A DNA stretch of 64,000 nucleotides from Clostridia bacterium (GTDB taxonomy: Bacteria; Bacillota; Clostridia; Oscillospirales; CAG-272): contig JAFTKO010000008.1 in assembly GCA_017453205.1 (NCBI GenBank), positions 1-64,000 of the forward strand, read 5' to 3'. The translations under genes were made by a program, and so were the position numbers. Under the pieces are notes generated by a model, which worked only from the letters and a program-made list of their open reading frames with translations, was not told the origin of the DNA and ran no database searches. Positions 1-8,319 of this stretch are shown in pieces. The first letter of the stretch is position 1. Each line of letters opens with the position of its first letter.

Positions 1-2140
1 GGATATCCTCATAAGCCACCAAGCGGTTGCCCTTATGTCCTGCTTTCAGCACCTCGCGGGCATTCTTTTTGTCGTACAGGCGGGTGATCTCACACTTGTC
101 ATCAAGCTCAACGATAAAGAACTCATTTTCAAGTTTCTTTTTGCTGACCTTGACACTTCCAACCGCCTTTTTGGGAGTTACGACCTTCCAACCCTTGGCG
201 GGAATACCGTCCACATAGACCAATTCTCCGTCCACGCGGATATTGCCGCTTGTGACCGCCGAGTGCGGGTTGTAAACCAGTACACCGCCCTTGGTGTCCA
301 CCTTGTCGGCAATCGCTTGCAACAGTGCACTTTCGGTCTTGCTGCCCCGACCGATGATCTCGGCATACTCAATATCACTCACATCGTAAACCTCTTTGAT
401 CGAGGAACCGGGGATCACGTCATGGAATTGGTTGGTCAAAATCGTAAGCCATGCCTTGTTCAGCTCTGCCTGCGGATACTCGGAACCGAAGAAATGCCGA
501 TTGAGCACGGCAAGCTGCTCGATATTGGGGTACAAAAATTCACAAATGCGGTTATTTCTCTTATTCTTTTCGATTGAGGTCAAGCAACCGCGGTGAAGCT
601 CAAAATAGAGCTCACCATCCCATGTGGGAACACGGTCATTGCCCTCGTTGCGGTCAAACAATCGTTTTAAAAAGTCGCCCACAAAACCGTTTTTTGCGGT
701 AACGCATCCGGGCAGCCCGCGCGACAGACGGCGATAGCCCTCCAAATCCAACTCGTTCGGACCTCCGCCGCCATCTCCCTTACCAAAGGGCATCAGCACC
801 TCGTCGGTCAAATTTTTTTGCTGCATACGGTGGAACGAGCCATTGACAAACTTGGGAGTCATACGCGCGCTGTACACCACCATTTTGCGATATTCCTTTT
901 CATCGGGAATCCGCTCTTGCGAGGTTAGAAAATAGCTGTTGATCTCGGTACCGTCGATGCCGCGCCACTTAAAGATATCGTAGGGGAAGCGGTTCTTTTC
1001 GTTCCAACCGAGCTTGGAGGTCACAAAATACTCCACGCCGCTTTTGCGTAAGATCTGCGGCAACGCTGCACTGTAGCCGAACACGTCGGGCTCCCAAAAC
1101 ACCTTGCTTTCCACTCCGAACTCATCGCGGAAGAACTGTTTTCCGTACAACAACTGACGCACAAAGGATTCCCCCGATGGGAGATTACAGTCGGGCTCCA
1201 CCCACATCGCACCTTCGGGCTCCCATCTGCCCTCTTTGATCTTTTCTTTGATCTGTTCGTACAGCTCGGGGGCTTCCTCCTTGGTAAACTGATAGAGTAG
1301 CGGCTGCGATTGCATAAAGATAAACTCTGGGAAAGCTTGCATATTGGTGAGCATATTGGAGAAAGAGCGTTGCACCTTTTCGCGTGTTTGCGCAAAGGTC
1401 CATTTCCAAGCGCAGTCGATGTGCGTATGCCCAACGGTGATGACACTCTTTTCGGTGGTATGACAGTATTTTCCGTAAAACTCGGTTTCGAGATATTCCT
1501 CCGCCGCCTTGAGCGACTCGCGGAAGTCTCCGTTGGGAGCCACACGGAGATCGATCTTATTGGTGGCGGTATTGAGATACTCGAGAATGTCGGCATACTC
1601 CTTGGTCAAGGGATTGAGACAATCCAACTGCTGATACGGCAGGAGAATATCATAATAGACCTTTTCACAAAGTTCGTCGGTTACATACACGGATGCTACG
1701 AATTTGAGATCCTGCGAGAGATAGCCCGCGTAGGCATAGAGGTAAAGTTCATATTCGCATTTGCCGCCAAGCGGAATGCTGATATGGTTGACATCCATGC
1801 CCTGCACCATTTTGCCGTCGACATAGGCAATGAACTGCGGGTTCATTTGATTGTTCCATCCGAGATTTCCTGTCCAAACCTCAAAACGAAGCTTTTGTCC
1901 CTTGACCTCCTCCGGTAACACCAGATGTTTGTAAAACCACGCATGTTGGTCACCCTTGATCTTCCAATCCGGTGCCGTGGTAAAAGGCGCAAACCGAGGA
2001 TCCCTGCAATCGGGCAAGTCGTTGTTTTTCTTAGGCTCGCATTCCATGTATGAAAAGCCGTCGATCGGCATTTTCCATGCCTTGCGGTGACGATCCAAAT
2101 TTTCCAGCGTCACTCTGATCTTATCCTTTAAAAAATCCAC
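1..2140 (-). CDS. Alpha-mannosidase, glycoside hydrolase family 38 (partial)
   Basis: Hydrolyses alpha-linked mannose from oligosaccharides. The frame is open for 713 codons from a GTG at 2140 to the window edge, so the C-terminus (perhaps 300 residues) is missing. GTG is chosen because AAAGGA lies about 9 bases upstream and an in-frame stop lies just beyond. The family signatures are clear: GHTHID (zinc ligands His and Asp) followed by AWKW, and EPDVFGYS, whose Asp is the nucleophile position in GH38. No signal peptide is visible, so the enzyme is probably cytoplasmic and trims imported mannosides. It is the last visible gene of the operon that begins with manA and contains five EEP genes; the gap to the preceding EEP gene is 26 bases. 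Confidence 0.9.
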   Translation of the reverse strand, partial: MDFLKDKIRVTLENLDRHRKAWKMPIDGFSYMECEPKKNNDLPDCRDPRFAPFTTAPDWKIKGDQHAWFYKHLVLPEEVKGQKLRFEVWTGNLGWNNQMNPQFIAYVDGKMVQGMDVNHISIPLGGKCEYELYLYAYAGYLSQDLKFVASVYVTDELCEKVYYDILLPYQQLDCLNPLTKEYADILEYLNTATNKIDLRVAPNGDFRESLKAAEEYLETEFYGKYCHTTEKSVITVGHTHIDCAWKWTFAQTREKVQRSFSNMLTNMQAFPEFIFMQSQPLLYQFTKEEAPELYEQIKEKIKEGRWEPEGAMWVEPDCNLPSGESFVRQLLYGKQFFRDEFGVESKVFWEPDVFGYSAALPQILRKSGVEYFVTSKLGWNEKNRFPYDIFKWRGIDGTEINSYFLTSQERIPDEKEYRKMVVYSARMTPKFVNGSFHRMQQKNLTDEVLMPFGKGDGGGGPNELDLEGYRRLSRGLPGCVTAKNGFVGDFLKRLFDRNEGNDRVPTWDGELYFELHRGCLTSIEKNKRNNRICEFLYPNIEQLAVLNRHFFGSEYPQAELNKAWLTILTNQFHDVIPGSSIKEVYDVSDIEYAEIIGRGSKTESALLQAIADKVDTKGGVLVYNPHSAVTSGNIRVDGELVYVDGIPAKGWKVVTPKKAVGSVKVSKKKLENEFFIVELDDKCEITRLYDKKNAREVLKAGHKGNRLVAYEDI

Positions 2141-2166
2141 GATGAAAATCCTTTCTCAGCAAACAA

Positions 2167-3018
2167 TCAGAACGAGACGTCGGCAATGACCGCGTTATGG
2201 TCGGAAATATACGCACCGTAGGGGCACAGATTGGTGCAGGTGTGGATCATATCATAATCCGTCACCGTAATATTGGGCGTCACAAAAACATAGTCGATGA
2301 TGTGGGAGTTGCGGCAGTAATCCTCCTCGCTCTTGCAATACCAAAACCAAGGGCTGGTGGAAAGCTCGTCGGGGAGAGTTCTTCCCTTGGAGTGCACACG
2401 CGCATCGTTGAGCGTGTTCGTATACACGGCGTATGCCTCGGTGTCGGGGCGGGAATTCATATCACCCACCAAAATCGCGGGACAATCTTCAATGCCGTAT
2501 TTTTCTCTTGCCATCTGTTTCATTGCGGCGATCCGATCCAATATCACTCTTGCTTGGTTCGGTCTTGCCACGGTTCCCTCATGGTCAAGGTGTGTATCAA
2601 AGAAAAGGAATTTTTTACCGCACTCAATACACTCAAACAGCGCCCAACAGCAAATGCGGTCAAATCTTGCGTCCCATCCCACGACGGGAACCTGCGGAGC
2701 TCCCTCGGCGAGCCAAAAGAAGCCGTCCTCCAGTACATGAAATTTATTTTTGAGGTAAAGGATATATCCCGCCTCACCCGTCGCTTTGGTGTGCGTTCCG
2801 ACATAGGTGTATTTATCGTTGAGGTTTTCGGCAAGCCACGCACGCCACGGCGCGGAGCATTCCTGCAAGCCGACGATATCGGGCAATTCCCCGTCAAGCA
2901 TCTTGTTGAACATCGGCGCGCGTGCACTGACATAACCGTTTACGGTAGCCTCGGCGGCACCTTTCGTTTTCAGCTCTGCCGTGTCCTTGCTCAACACATT
3001 GAATGACATGATTTTCAT
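2167..3018 (-). CDS. Endonuclease/exonuclease/phosphatase family protein (EEP copy 1), no signal peptide
   Basis: A 283-residue protein that is a bare DNase I-fold EEP domain, a family of metal-dependent phosphodiesterases and phosphomonoesterases. The catalytic set is complete: Asn7 in MSFN, Glu53 in LQE, DTHLDH, GDMNS and the terminal SDHN (residues 272-275). The start has GAAGGA about 7 bases upstream. There is no leader, unlike copies 3-5, so it probably acts in the cytoplasm. It lies 21 bases after copy 2 and 26 bases before the GH38 mannosidase, so co-transcription is likely. The substrate cannot be read from sequence. Context suggests a phosphorylated mannose-containing glycan or a lipid-linked sugar, which is inference. 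Confidence 0.85.
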   Translation of the reverse strand: MKIMSFNVLSKDTAELKTKGAAEATVNGYVSARAPMFNKMLDGELPDIVGLQECSAPWRAWLAENLNDKYTYVGTHTKATGEAGYILYLKNKFHVLEDGFFWLAEGAPQVPVVGWDARFDRICCWALFECIECGKKFLFFDTHLDHEGTVARPNQARVILDRIAAMKQMAREKYGIEDCPAILVGDMNSRPDTEAYAVYTNTLNDARVHSKGRTLPDELSTSPWFWYCKSEEDYCRNSHIIDYVFVTPNITVTDYDMIHTCTNLCPYGAYISDHNAVIADVSF

Positions 3019-3039
3019 TGTTTGATCCTTCTTTCTGTG

Positions 3040-3900
3040 TTATATCTTATTTTGAGGCAACTCAATCTCCGCAATCACTGCGTTATGATCCGAGATATAT
3101 GCGCCGTAAGGGCAAAGATTGGTTGCTGCATGAATCATCGTATAATTTTTGACTGCAACACGTTCGGTAACAAATACATAATCGATAATGTGACCGTTTT
3201 TTCTGATACTGTCCTCATTCTCGCAATACCAAAAGCCGGGACTGGTGGAGGTCAAACCGTCCATGGTCTTTCCTTGGGAAGCCAAGCGGCTGTCGCGCAA
3301 CGCGGAGGTAAGGATTGCATATTGCTCACTGTCCGGCTGAGAATTCATATCCCCCACCAGAACCAGTTGGCAATCGTCAATGCGGTATTTGGTCTTAATC
3401 GCCTCGCGAAGTGCGTTGATGTTATCGGTAATCACCCGTGCCTGCTCGGACTTTACGCTTTCCACCGTATCGAGATGGGTCGCCAAAAAGAGAAAATATT
3501 TTTCAGTGGCAAGCTCCTTGAGCACCACCCACAGGCAGACACGCGCAAAGTGGCTCTCCGGGCTTTTGGCGGGGATCCCGGGCGCTCCGGGTACCAGATA
3601 AAAGCTACCGATGTCACGGGCAATAAAGCGGTCCTTGCGGTAGATCATTGTATTTGCGTCGCTGTGATCCCCAAACTCCGCGCTGACCGACTCGTAAATA
3701 TCCGAAAGATTTTCACGGATCCAATTTCTCCAATGCGGTTGCATCTCTTGAAAGCCCGCGATGTCGATGTCCTCACCCTCCAACAAATTTCTCAAAAGCG
3801 GGCCTCGATGCGCGGAGGTACCGTCCACAGGCCGCTCCGGTTGGGAGCGTGTGACGGTTTGACGGTTGATTCCGTATAGGTTAAATGACAAAATCTTCAT
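3040..3900 (-). CDS. Endonuclease/exonuclease/phosphatase family protein (EEP copy 2), no signal peptide
   Basis: A 286-residue EEP-domain protein paralogous to its neighbours. It has MKILSFN at the start, FQE (metal-binding Glu), ATHLDT, VGDMNSQPD and ISDHN, so all catalytic positions are kept. It lacks a leader and should be cytoplasmic. The nearest purine-rich site, AAAGGA, is about 16 bases from the ATG, which is far, and an in-frame TAA just upstream rules out an earlier start. Translation may therefore be weak or depend on ribosomes from copy 3, whose stop is 39 bases away. Its sequence between motifs differs clearly from copy 1, so the pair is an old duplication and not a recent one. 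Confidence 0.83.
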   Translation of the reverse strand: MKILSFNLYGINRQTVTRSQPERPVDGTSAHRGPLLRNLLEGEDIDIAGFQEMQPHWRNWIRENLSDIYESVSAEFGDHSDANTMIYRKDRFIARDIGSFYLVPGAPGIPAKSPESHFARVCLWVVLKELATEKYFLFLATHLDTVESVKSEQARVITDNINALREAIKTKYRIDDCQLVLVGDMNSQPDSEQYAILTSALRDSRLASQGKTMDGLTSTSPGFWYCENEDSIRKNGHIIDYVFVTERVAVKNYTMIHAATNLCPYGAYISDHNAVIAEIELPQNKI

Positions 3901-3939
3901 AAATTATTTACAAAAATCCTTTCATTTTGAGTTCTTGCA

Positions 3940-4947
3940 TTAAGGCAGTTGAATTTCCGCGATCATCGCGTTATGGTCCGAAATATACTCCCCGTAGGGG
4001 CACAGATTGGTTGCAGTGTGGATCATTTTATGATTTTTTACCGTAATGCTTTTGGAGACAAAAATATAATCGATATAATGCCCGTTTCTTTTTACATCAG
4101 ACTCGGTTTCACAATACCAAAAACCGGGACTGGTGGAATAATCTCTTGCGATCGTTGCGCCCTTGGAATATACACGGCTGTCACACAATGCTTTGGACAT
4201 GATATTATAGGGCTCGGTATCGATCTCGGAGTTCATGTCCCCCACCAAAATGACGGGACAATTATCTACTCCGTAATTCTCCTTGACCGTTTGCTGAAGC
4301 ACCGGTATCTGCCCTACAAGAACAGTAGCCTGACCTGCGCGCACGGAATCGACCGTATCCAGATGCGTATCCATAAACAAGAAATACTCGCCTGTTTCAA
4401 TCACTTGAAAAATCACCCATGTACACATACGGTCAAAATTACTGTTGGGATCCTTTGCGGAGGAGGTTGGGGCTCCTTCCACCAGCCAAAACACGCCGCT
4501 GTCCTTTACGGTGTATTTATCCTTGAGATAGATGACGTAGCCGCCCTCGCCCGTTTCTCGGGTACTCTTGCCGACAAATGCGTATTTTTCATCCATCGAC
4601 TTGCGCATCCAAGTCTTCCAATCCAACCGCATCTCCTGCAAGCCGGCAATATCGATGTTTTCGCCGTTGAGCAGGGCATTCAATTTTTCACTGCGGGTCT
4701 CAATGGTACCGTCTACGGTTTTATTGCTCCCATCCACGGTCGTGGTGGAGCTGTCACCACCCCATACATTCAACGACATGACCTTCATCGTCGTTTTGGG
4801 TGCGGGAGGAACCTCCGTCACAGCCTCGGTCTCGGATGTAACGTCGGTAACGGTGGTATCGGTATCCTCTGGCTTGTTGCCTTGGCAAGACACCAAAAAC
4901 AGAGAAAGTAATAAAAGGAGCACAGTTATTTTTTTCAAGTGTTTCAT
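3940..4947 (-). CDS. EEP family lipoprotein (copy 3)
   Basis: A 335-residue predicted lipoprotein. A hydrophobic leader (residues 1-20) ends in the lipobox LVSC at about Cys21, then an acidic Thr/Glu/Val-rich linker, then a complete EEP domain from about residue 52 (KVMSLNVW, LQE, MDTHLDT, VGDMNS, ISDHN). It is expected to sit on the outer face of the membrane and cleave phosphoester bonds in an extracellular substrate. Its ATG overlaps the TGA of copy 4 by four bases (ATGA), so the two are translationally coupled. EEP lipoproteins of this type are usually annotated only as endonuclease/exonuclease/phosphatase; a nucleic-acid substrate is not implied by the fold. Confidence 0.85.
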   Translation of the reverse strand: MKHLKKITVLLLLLSLFLVSCQGNKPEDTDTTVTDVTSETEAVTEVPPAPKTTMKVMSLNVWGGDSSTTTVDGSNKTVDGTIETRSEKLNALLNGENIDIAGLQEMRLDWKTWMRKSMDEKYAFVGKSTRETGEGGYVIYLKDKYTVKDSGVFWLVEGAPTSSAKDPNSNFDRMCTWVIFQVIETGEYFLFMDTHLDTVDSVRAGQATVLVGQIPVLQQTVKENYGVDNCPVILVGDMNSEIDTEPYNIMSKALCDSRVYSKGATIARDYSTSPGFWYCETESDVKRNGHYIDYIFVSKSITVKNHKMIHTATNLCPYGEYISDHNAMIAEIQLP

Positions 4948-5963
4948 CCGTTTTCTCCTTCAAGGAACGAAATATTGGCAATGATCGCGTTATGATCGGA
5001 AATATGCGCTCCGTATGGGCAATAGTTGCCCGCGGTATGGATCATTTTGTAGTTGTTGACCGCAATCTTTTCGCTGACAAAAATATGATCGATCACGTGT
5101 TCATCACGGACCACGGTATAGGAATTTACATAATACTGTAAGCCCGGACTGGTAGAATAACGGTCATCCAAGGTGTCACCTGTTGATATCTTGCGTGCAT
5201 CAAGCAGCTTTTCGGTGATGATACGATAAGGATCGCTCTTGGGTCTGGAATTCATATCCCCCACCAAAATCACGGGGCAATCGGTAACGCCGAGACGCTC
5301 CACCTTTTCTTGCAGCTTTGAGATCTGCCCCACCAGTACGTTTGCTTGCCACGGGCGCGCCTCCTCTACCGTATCGAGGTGGGTATCCATAAACAGAAAA
5401 TAATCGCCTGTCTCATTGATCTTGAAAACCACCCACGTACACATACGGTCAAGGCTGCTTCCATTGGCTTTTGCGGGCTCGGTCGGAGCGCCGTCTACCA
5501 ACCAAAAGGCACCGCTATCAATCACACTGTATTTTCCTTTTCGGTATAACACGATGCCGCCCTCGCCCGTATCCCGTGTGGAATAACCGGTAAAGGCGTA
5601 ATCGTCATCGAGATTTTCCGTCAGCCATGCGCGCCAATTTGCCGATGCCTCCTGCAATCCCGCAATGTCAATTGCCTCTCCCTTGAGAAGTGCATTGAGC
5701 TTGGGGCCACGCGTTGCGATCGTACAGTCGATCTCATAAGTCGTTTTGTTTTTTGCAGTGGTCATTTCGTTGAGATAATAGATGTTGAAAGACATCACAT
5801 TGATCGTCATTTTCGGCTCCTCGGGGGGCTCTGTTTGCTCCTCATTTGCGGATTCATCGACCGTTGAAAGCGTTTCGCTTGTTCCGTCATCGACAGGGTC
5901 ATGTCTCTGACAGGAAACCAAAAGCAAGCATACCAACAACAATACGGATAACAGTTTTTTCAT
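4944..5963 (-). CDS. EEP family lipoprotein (copy 4)
   Basis: A 339-residue lipoprotein. The start at 5963 (MKKLLSV) is preferred over an upstream in-frame ATG at 6041 because the signal peptide begins here and the upstream extension overlaps copy 5. The lipobox LVSC is followed by a Glu/Thr/Pro linker and an EEP domain with NVMSFNIYYLN, LQE, MDTHLDT, VGDMNSRPK and ISDHN. The gene starts 10 bases after the stop of copy 5 and shares an ATGA overlap with copy 3. It is probably surface-exposed. Sequence and layout show it to be closest to copy 3, consistent with local tandem duplication. Confidence 0.85.
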   Translation of the reverse strand: MKKLLSVLLLVCLLLVSCQRHDPVDDGTSETLSTVDESANEEQTEPPEEPKMTINVMSFNIYYLNEMTTAKNKTTYEIDCTIATRGPKLNALLKGEAIDIAGLQEASANWRAWLTENLDDDYAFTGYSTRDTGEGGIVLYRKGKYSVIDSGAFWLVDGAPTEPAKANGSSLDRMCTWVVFKINETGDYFLFMDTHLDTVEEARPWQANVLVGQISKLQEKVERLGVTDCPVILVGDMNSRPKSDPYRIITEKLLDARKISTGDTLDDRYSTSPGLQYYVNSYTVVRDEHVIDHIFVSEKIAVNNYKMIHTAGNYCPYGAHISDHNAIIANISFLEGENG

Positions 5964-5973
5964 AAGCTTCTCA

Positions 5974-7050
5974 TTATTCAAAGGTGATCTTTGCAACAAT
6001 GGCGTTATGATCGGACAAATACGCCCCATATTCACACACATTGGTCGTGGTATGGATCATTTTGTACTTCAAAACCGTCACAGCGTCATTGACGAAGATA
6101 AAATCAATGCGGTTCCCCTCTGCATATGCCTTTGTATTCGGAATTACATAGTTATAGCTCGGTGCAGAGGTCCATGCCTCTTTGACATTATGTTCGCAAG
6201 CATAGAAAGAATCGGTCAAATCTGCGGTCAACGTCACGTAAGGTGTATCATGCGCCGCGGTGTTAAAATCACCCACCAAGATTACGGGACAGTTTTGAAT
6301 TTGATATTCGGTCTCAAACTCCGACAGGAGTACCGGAATCTCCGTAACAATGGTTGTTGCTTGTCTCTCACGCACAGTGATATCGTTTGTTGCGGTAAAA
6401 TGTGTATCCATAAAGAGGAAGCAACGGTCGGTTTCGGCGCCGTTTTCGTCCAAGCAACGCAACAATGCCCAAGAACAGATGCGATCGGAGCCGGTTACAT
6501 TGGACACAGGCGTTTGCGATGCGCGATCACCGTCCAACGTCAAGAAAAACTTTCCTTCCTCAATCAATTTGAATTTATCCTTGCGATAATAGATATATCC
6601 GCCTTCGCTGTGCGAGGTATTGGTGTCGCCCGCACGGTCATAGGAGTCATCCAAAGAAGATTTCCTAAAAGCATTGCGCCAATCCGCACGCATTTCCTGC
6701 ACACCGAAAACGTCGATCGTCTCTCCCTCGATCATTGCAATCATTCCGGAGAGTCTGGCATCGGTAGTGGTATCCGCATATACAGTCCCATCGGGATGGT
6801 TTCTGATCTTTGCAACGTCGCTTTTTTGGGACGCGGGCAGATTTAAATAATGGATATTAAAGGACATGACGTTGATCGACCATTGTTCGGGGGTCGGTGT
6901 TGTGTTTTCATTCATTGTAGAACTCTCCGTTTCTTGTGCTGTTGTTTCGTTAGTTTGTTTTTCGGTGGATTGGCCCTCCGTGCCCTTTCCATTTTGGCAG
7001 GAAACCAACAGTAAACAAAATGTCAGTATGAATACAAATAATTTCTTCAT
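5974..7050 (-). CDS. EEP family lipoprotein (copy 5)
   Basis: A 358-residue lipoprotein and the first EEP gene read after manA. Leader MKKLFVF with lipobox LVSC near residue 19, a low-complexity Thr/Glu/Asn linker to about residue 58, then the EEP domain (NVMSFNIHYLN, VQE, MDTHF, VGDFNT, LSDHN). MDTHF replaces the MDTHLD of copies 3 and 4, and VGDFNT replaces VGDMNS. With the separate copy at 21969 it forms a second subgroup, both having DVFG before QE. AAAGGAG lies about 11 bases before the ATG. The gap to the manA stop is 40 bases with no terminator, so it belongs to the same transcript. Confidence 0.85.
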   Translation of the reverse strand: MKKLFVFILTFCLLLVSCQNGKGTEGQSTEKQTNETTAQETESSTMNENTTPTPEQWSINVMSFNIHYLNLPASQKSDVAKIRNHPDGTVYADTTTDARLSGMIAMIEGETIDVFGVQEMRADWRNAFRKSSLDDSYDRAGDTNTSHSEGGYIYYRKDKFKLIEEGKFFLTLDGDRASQTPVSNVTGSDRICSWALLRCLDENGAETDRCFLFMDTHFTATNDITVRERQATTIVTEIPVLLSEFETEYQIQNCPVILVGDFNTAAHDTPYVTLTADLTDSFYACEHNVKEAWTSAPSYNYVIPNTKAYAEGNRIDFIFVNDAVTVLKYKMIHTTTNVCEYGAYLSDHNAIVAKITFE

Positions 7051-7090
7051 AAGAATAAATCTCCTTTATTATAAAATAACAGCCGCTTCA

Positions 7091-8152
7091 TCACGCTTCC
7101 TTGGGAGGAATGCAAACAACAATCTCCATATGTTCTTTACTTGCCAGAGTGAATTGATCCCTCAGACTAGCGGGCATAAAGAAGTAGTCACCCTTTTTCA
7201 AGGTTGCCGTACCGCCCGGATAGCGAACCTCCCCTGTGCCCTCGGTCACCACGTAAATGGCAGGACACTCGGTGTTGGCAATCTCCCCGCCGTTCAGCGT
7301 CAGACGGCGCACCGCAAAGCAAGGCGTGTCATCAAAGGAGATCAGCATTTCGTCACGGACCTTGCCGGTGTCGGAAAGCACCTTCGGGATCTTCCGTCCA
7401 AGCGCAACTGCCTCGTCCCCCGCGACATCGTAATTGAAGCAATCCAACGCGATGTCGGGATTTAAGCCGAGATACATCTGCTCGGGCGTCAGCTTAATAT
7501 CGCCGCACCAATGCTCGGGCTGAATGGTAAAGTCGGTAGGCTCTTGAGTTTCAAGCAGGAAACATCCCGCACCGATGGCATGGATCATCTTGGCACCGAT
7601 GAAGAACACATCGCCCTTTTTGACGGGAATACGGTTGAGCAGTCCCGACATAGCCGCGGGATCGGTCTCGCTTGCGGCAACGGCTCTTTCAAACTCGGCT
7701 TTGCTGATCTTGTCCTTAAAACCAAAGTAAATGCATGCGTTCTCGCGGGTATCGAGGATCACCCAAGACTCCGCTTTTCCATGCTCGGAGCCGAGATGTT
7801 TTCTCGAATATGCCTTATCGGGGTGGCACTGCACGGGCAAACGGATGGCGCTGTCCAACATTTTGACCAGCACGCCGAGCTCGGTTCTGTTCCCCAGCAT
7901 TTCCTTGGGGTACTCGGCAAGCAGCTTGTCAAAGGGAATGTCGGTGCCCCTAACCATTGAAACGCCCTCGTTGGGATCGCGGTTGTCGCCATTGAGCGCG
8001 TGGACAGAGGAACACACCCACTCCTCGGGATAGAGGCTGTCCTCGGCGGGATCCCCAAAGAAGTCGGCAAACAGCTTGCCGCCGGTGTAGACGCGCCAAA
8101 CGCGGTTTCTTTCAAAGAAAACAGGCTGATTCAGAATGTTTTTGATGTTCAT
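7091..8152 (-). CDS. manA: Mannose-6-phosphate isomerase, class I
   Basis: Interconverts mannose 6-phosphate and fructose 6-phosphate, feeding mannose into glycolysis, or making mannose 6-phosphate for glycan synthesis. 353 residues, typical of the short bacterial type I enzyme. Recognisable features are the early KLFADFFG segment, the zinc-site VQCHPD region with a downstream GKAESW, and a C-terminal cupin half (KKGDYFFMPASL). It is the first gene of a minus-strand operon continuing into five EEP genes and a GH38 alpha-mannosidase, which ties the cluster to mannose. A ROK regulator is divergent across a 167-base gap. AAAGGAAAC precedes the ATG. Confidence 0.92.
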   Translation of the reverse strand: MNIKNILNQPVFFERNRVWRVYTGGKLFADFFGDPAEDSLYPEEWVCSSVHALNGDNRDPNEGVSMVRGTDIPFDKLLAEYPKEMLGNRTELGVLVKMLDSAIRLPVQCHPDKAYSRKHLGSEHGKAESWVILDTRENACIYFGFKDKISKAEFERAVAASETDPAAMSGLLNRIPVKKGDVFFIGAKMIHAIGAGCFLLETQEPTDFTIQPEHWCGDIKLTPEQMYLGLNPDIALDCFNYDVAGDEAVALGRKIPKVLSDTGKVRDEMLISFDDTPCFAVRRLTLNGGEIANTECPAIYVVTEGTGEVRYPGGTATLKKGDYFFMPASLRDQFTLASKEHMEIVVCIPPKEA

Positions 8153-8319
8153 AACGGTGTTTCCTTTCGGTAATTGATTTTTATAGAACCATATCCCCTA
8201 TATTGGGAACATTTTTTTAAAATTTGAACAAAAGTATTTACAAATTCGTTTTTTATGATATAATATAAACTAAAGTAGCAAAAAAAGTAAATTTTGGTCA
8301 AAAGAGGTATTCCGCAAAC
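8153..8319. promoter_or_regulatory. Divergent control region between manA operon and ROK regulator
   Basis: This 167-base AT-rich spacer must hold both divergent promoters. The plus-strand promoter is listed separately. On the manA side, an imperfect inverted repeat (CCATAT ... ATATTGG, about 8192-8210) is a candidate operator for the neighbouring ROK protein. No convincing minus-strand -35/-10 pair could be picked. Confidence 0.45.
8237..8264 (+). promoter_or_regulatory. Sigma-A type promoter of the ROK regulator
   Basis: TTTACA, 16-base spacer, TATAAT, with a TGA extension before the -10 box. It lies 55 bases upstream of the start at 8320. Confidence 0.65.

Noticed and set aside
2167-7050. 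DNA repair exonuclease function for the EEP genes
   Set aside because: Three copies are lipoproteins and the cluster is with mannose genes, so a nucleic-acid role in repair is unlikely.
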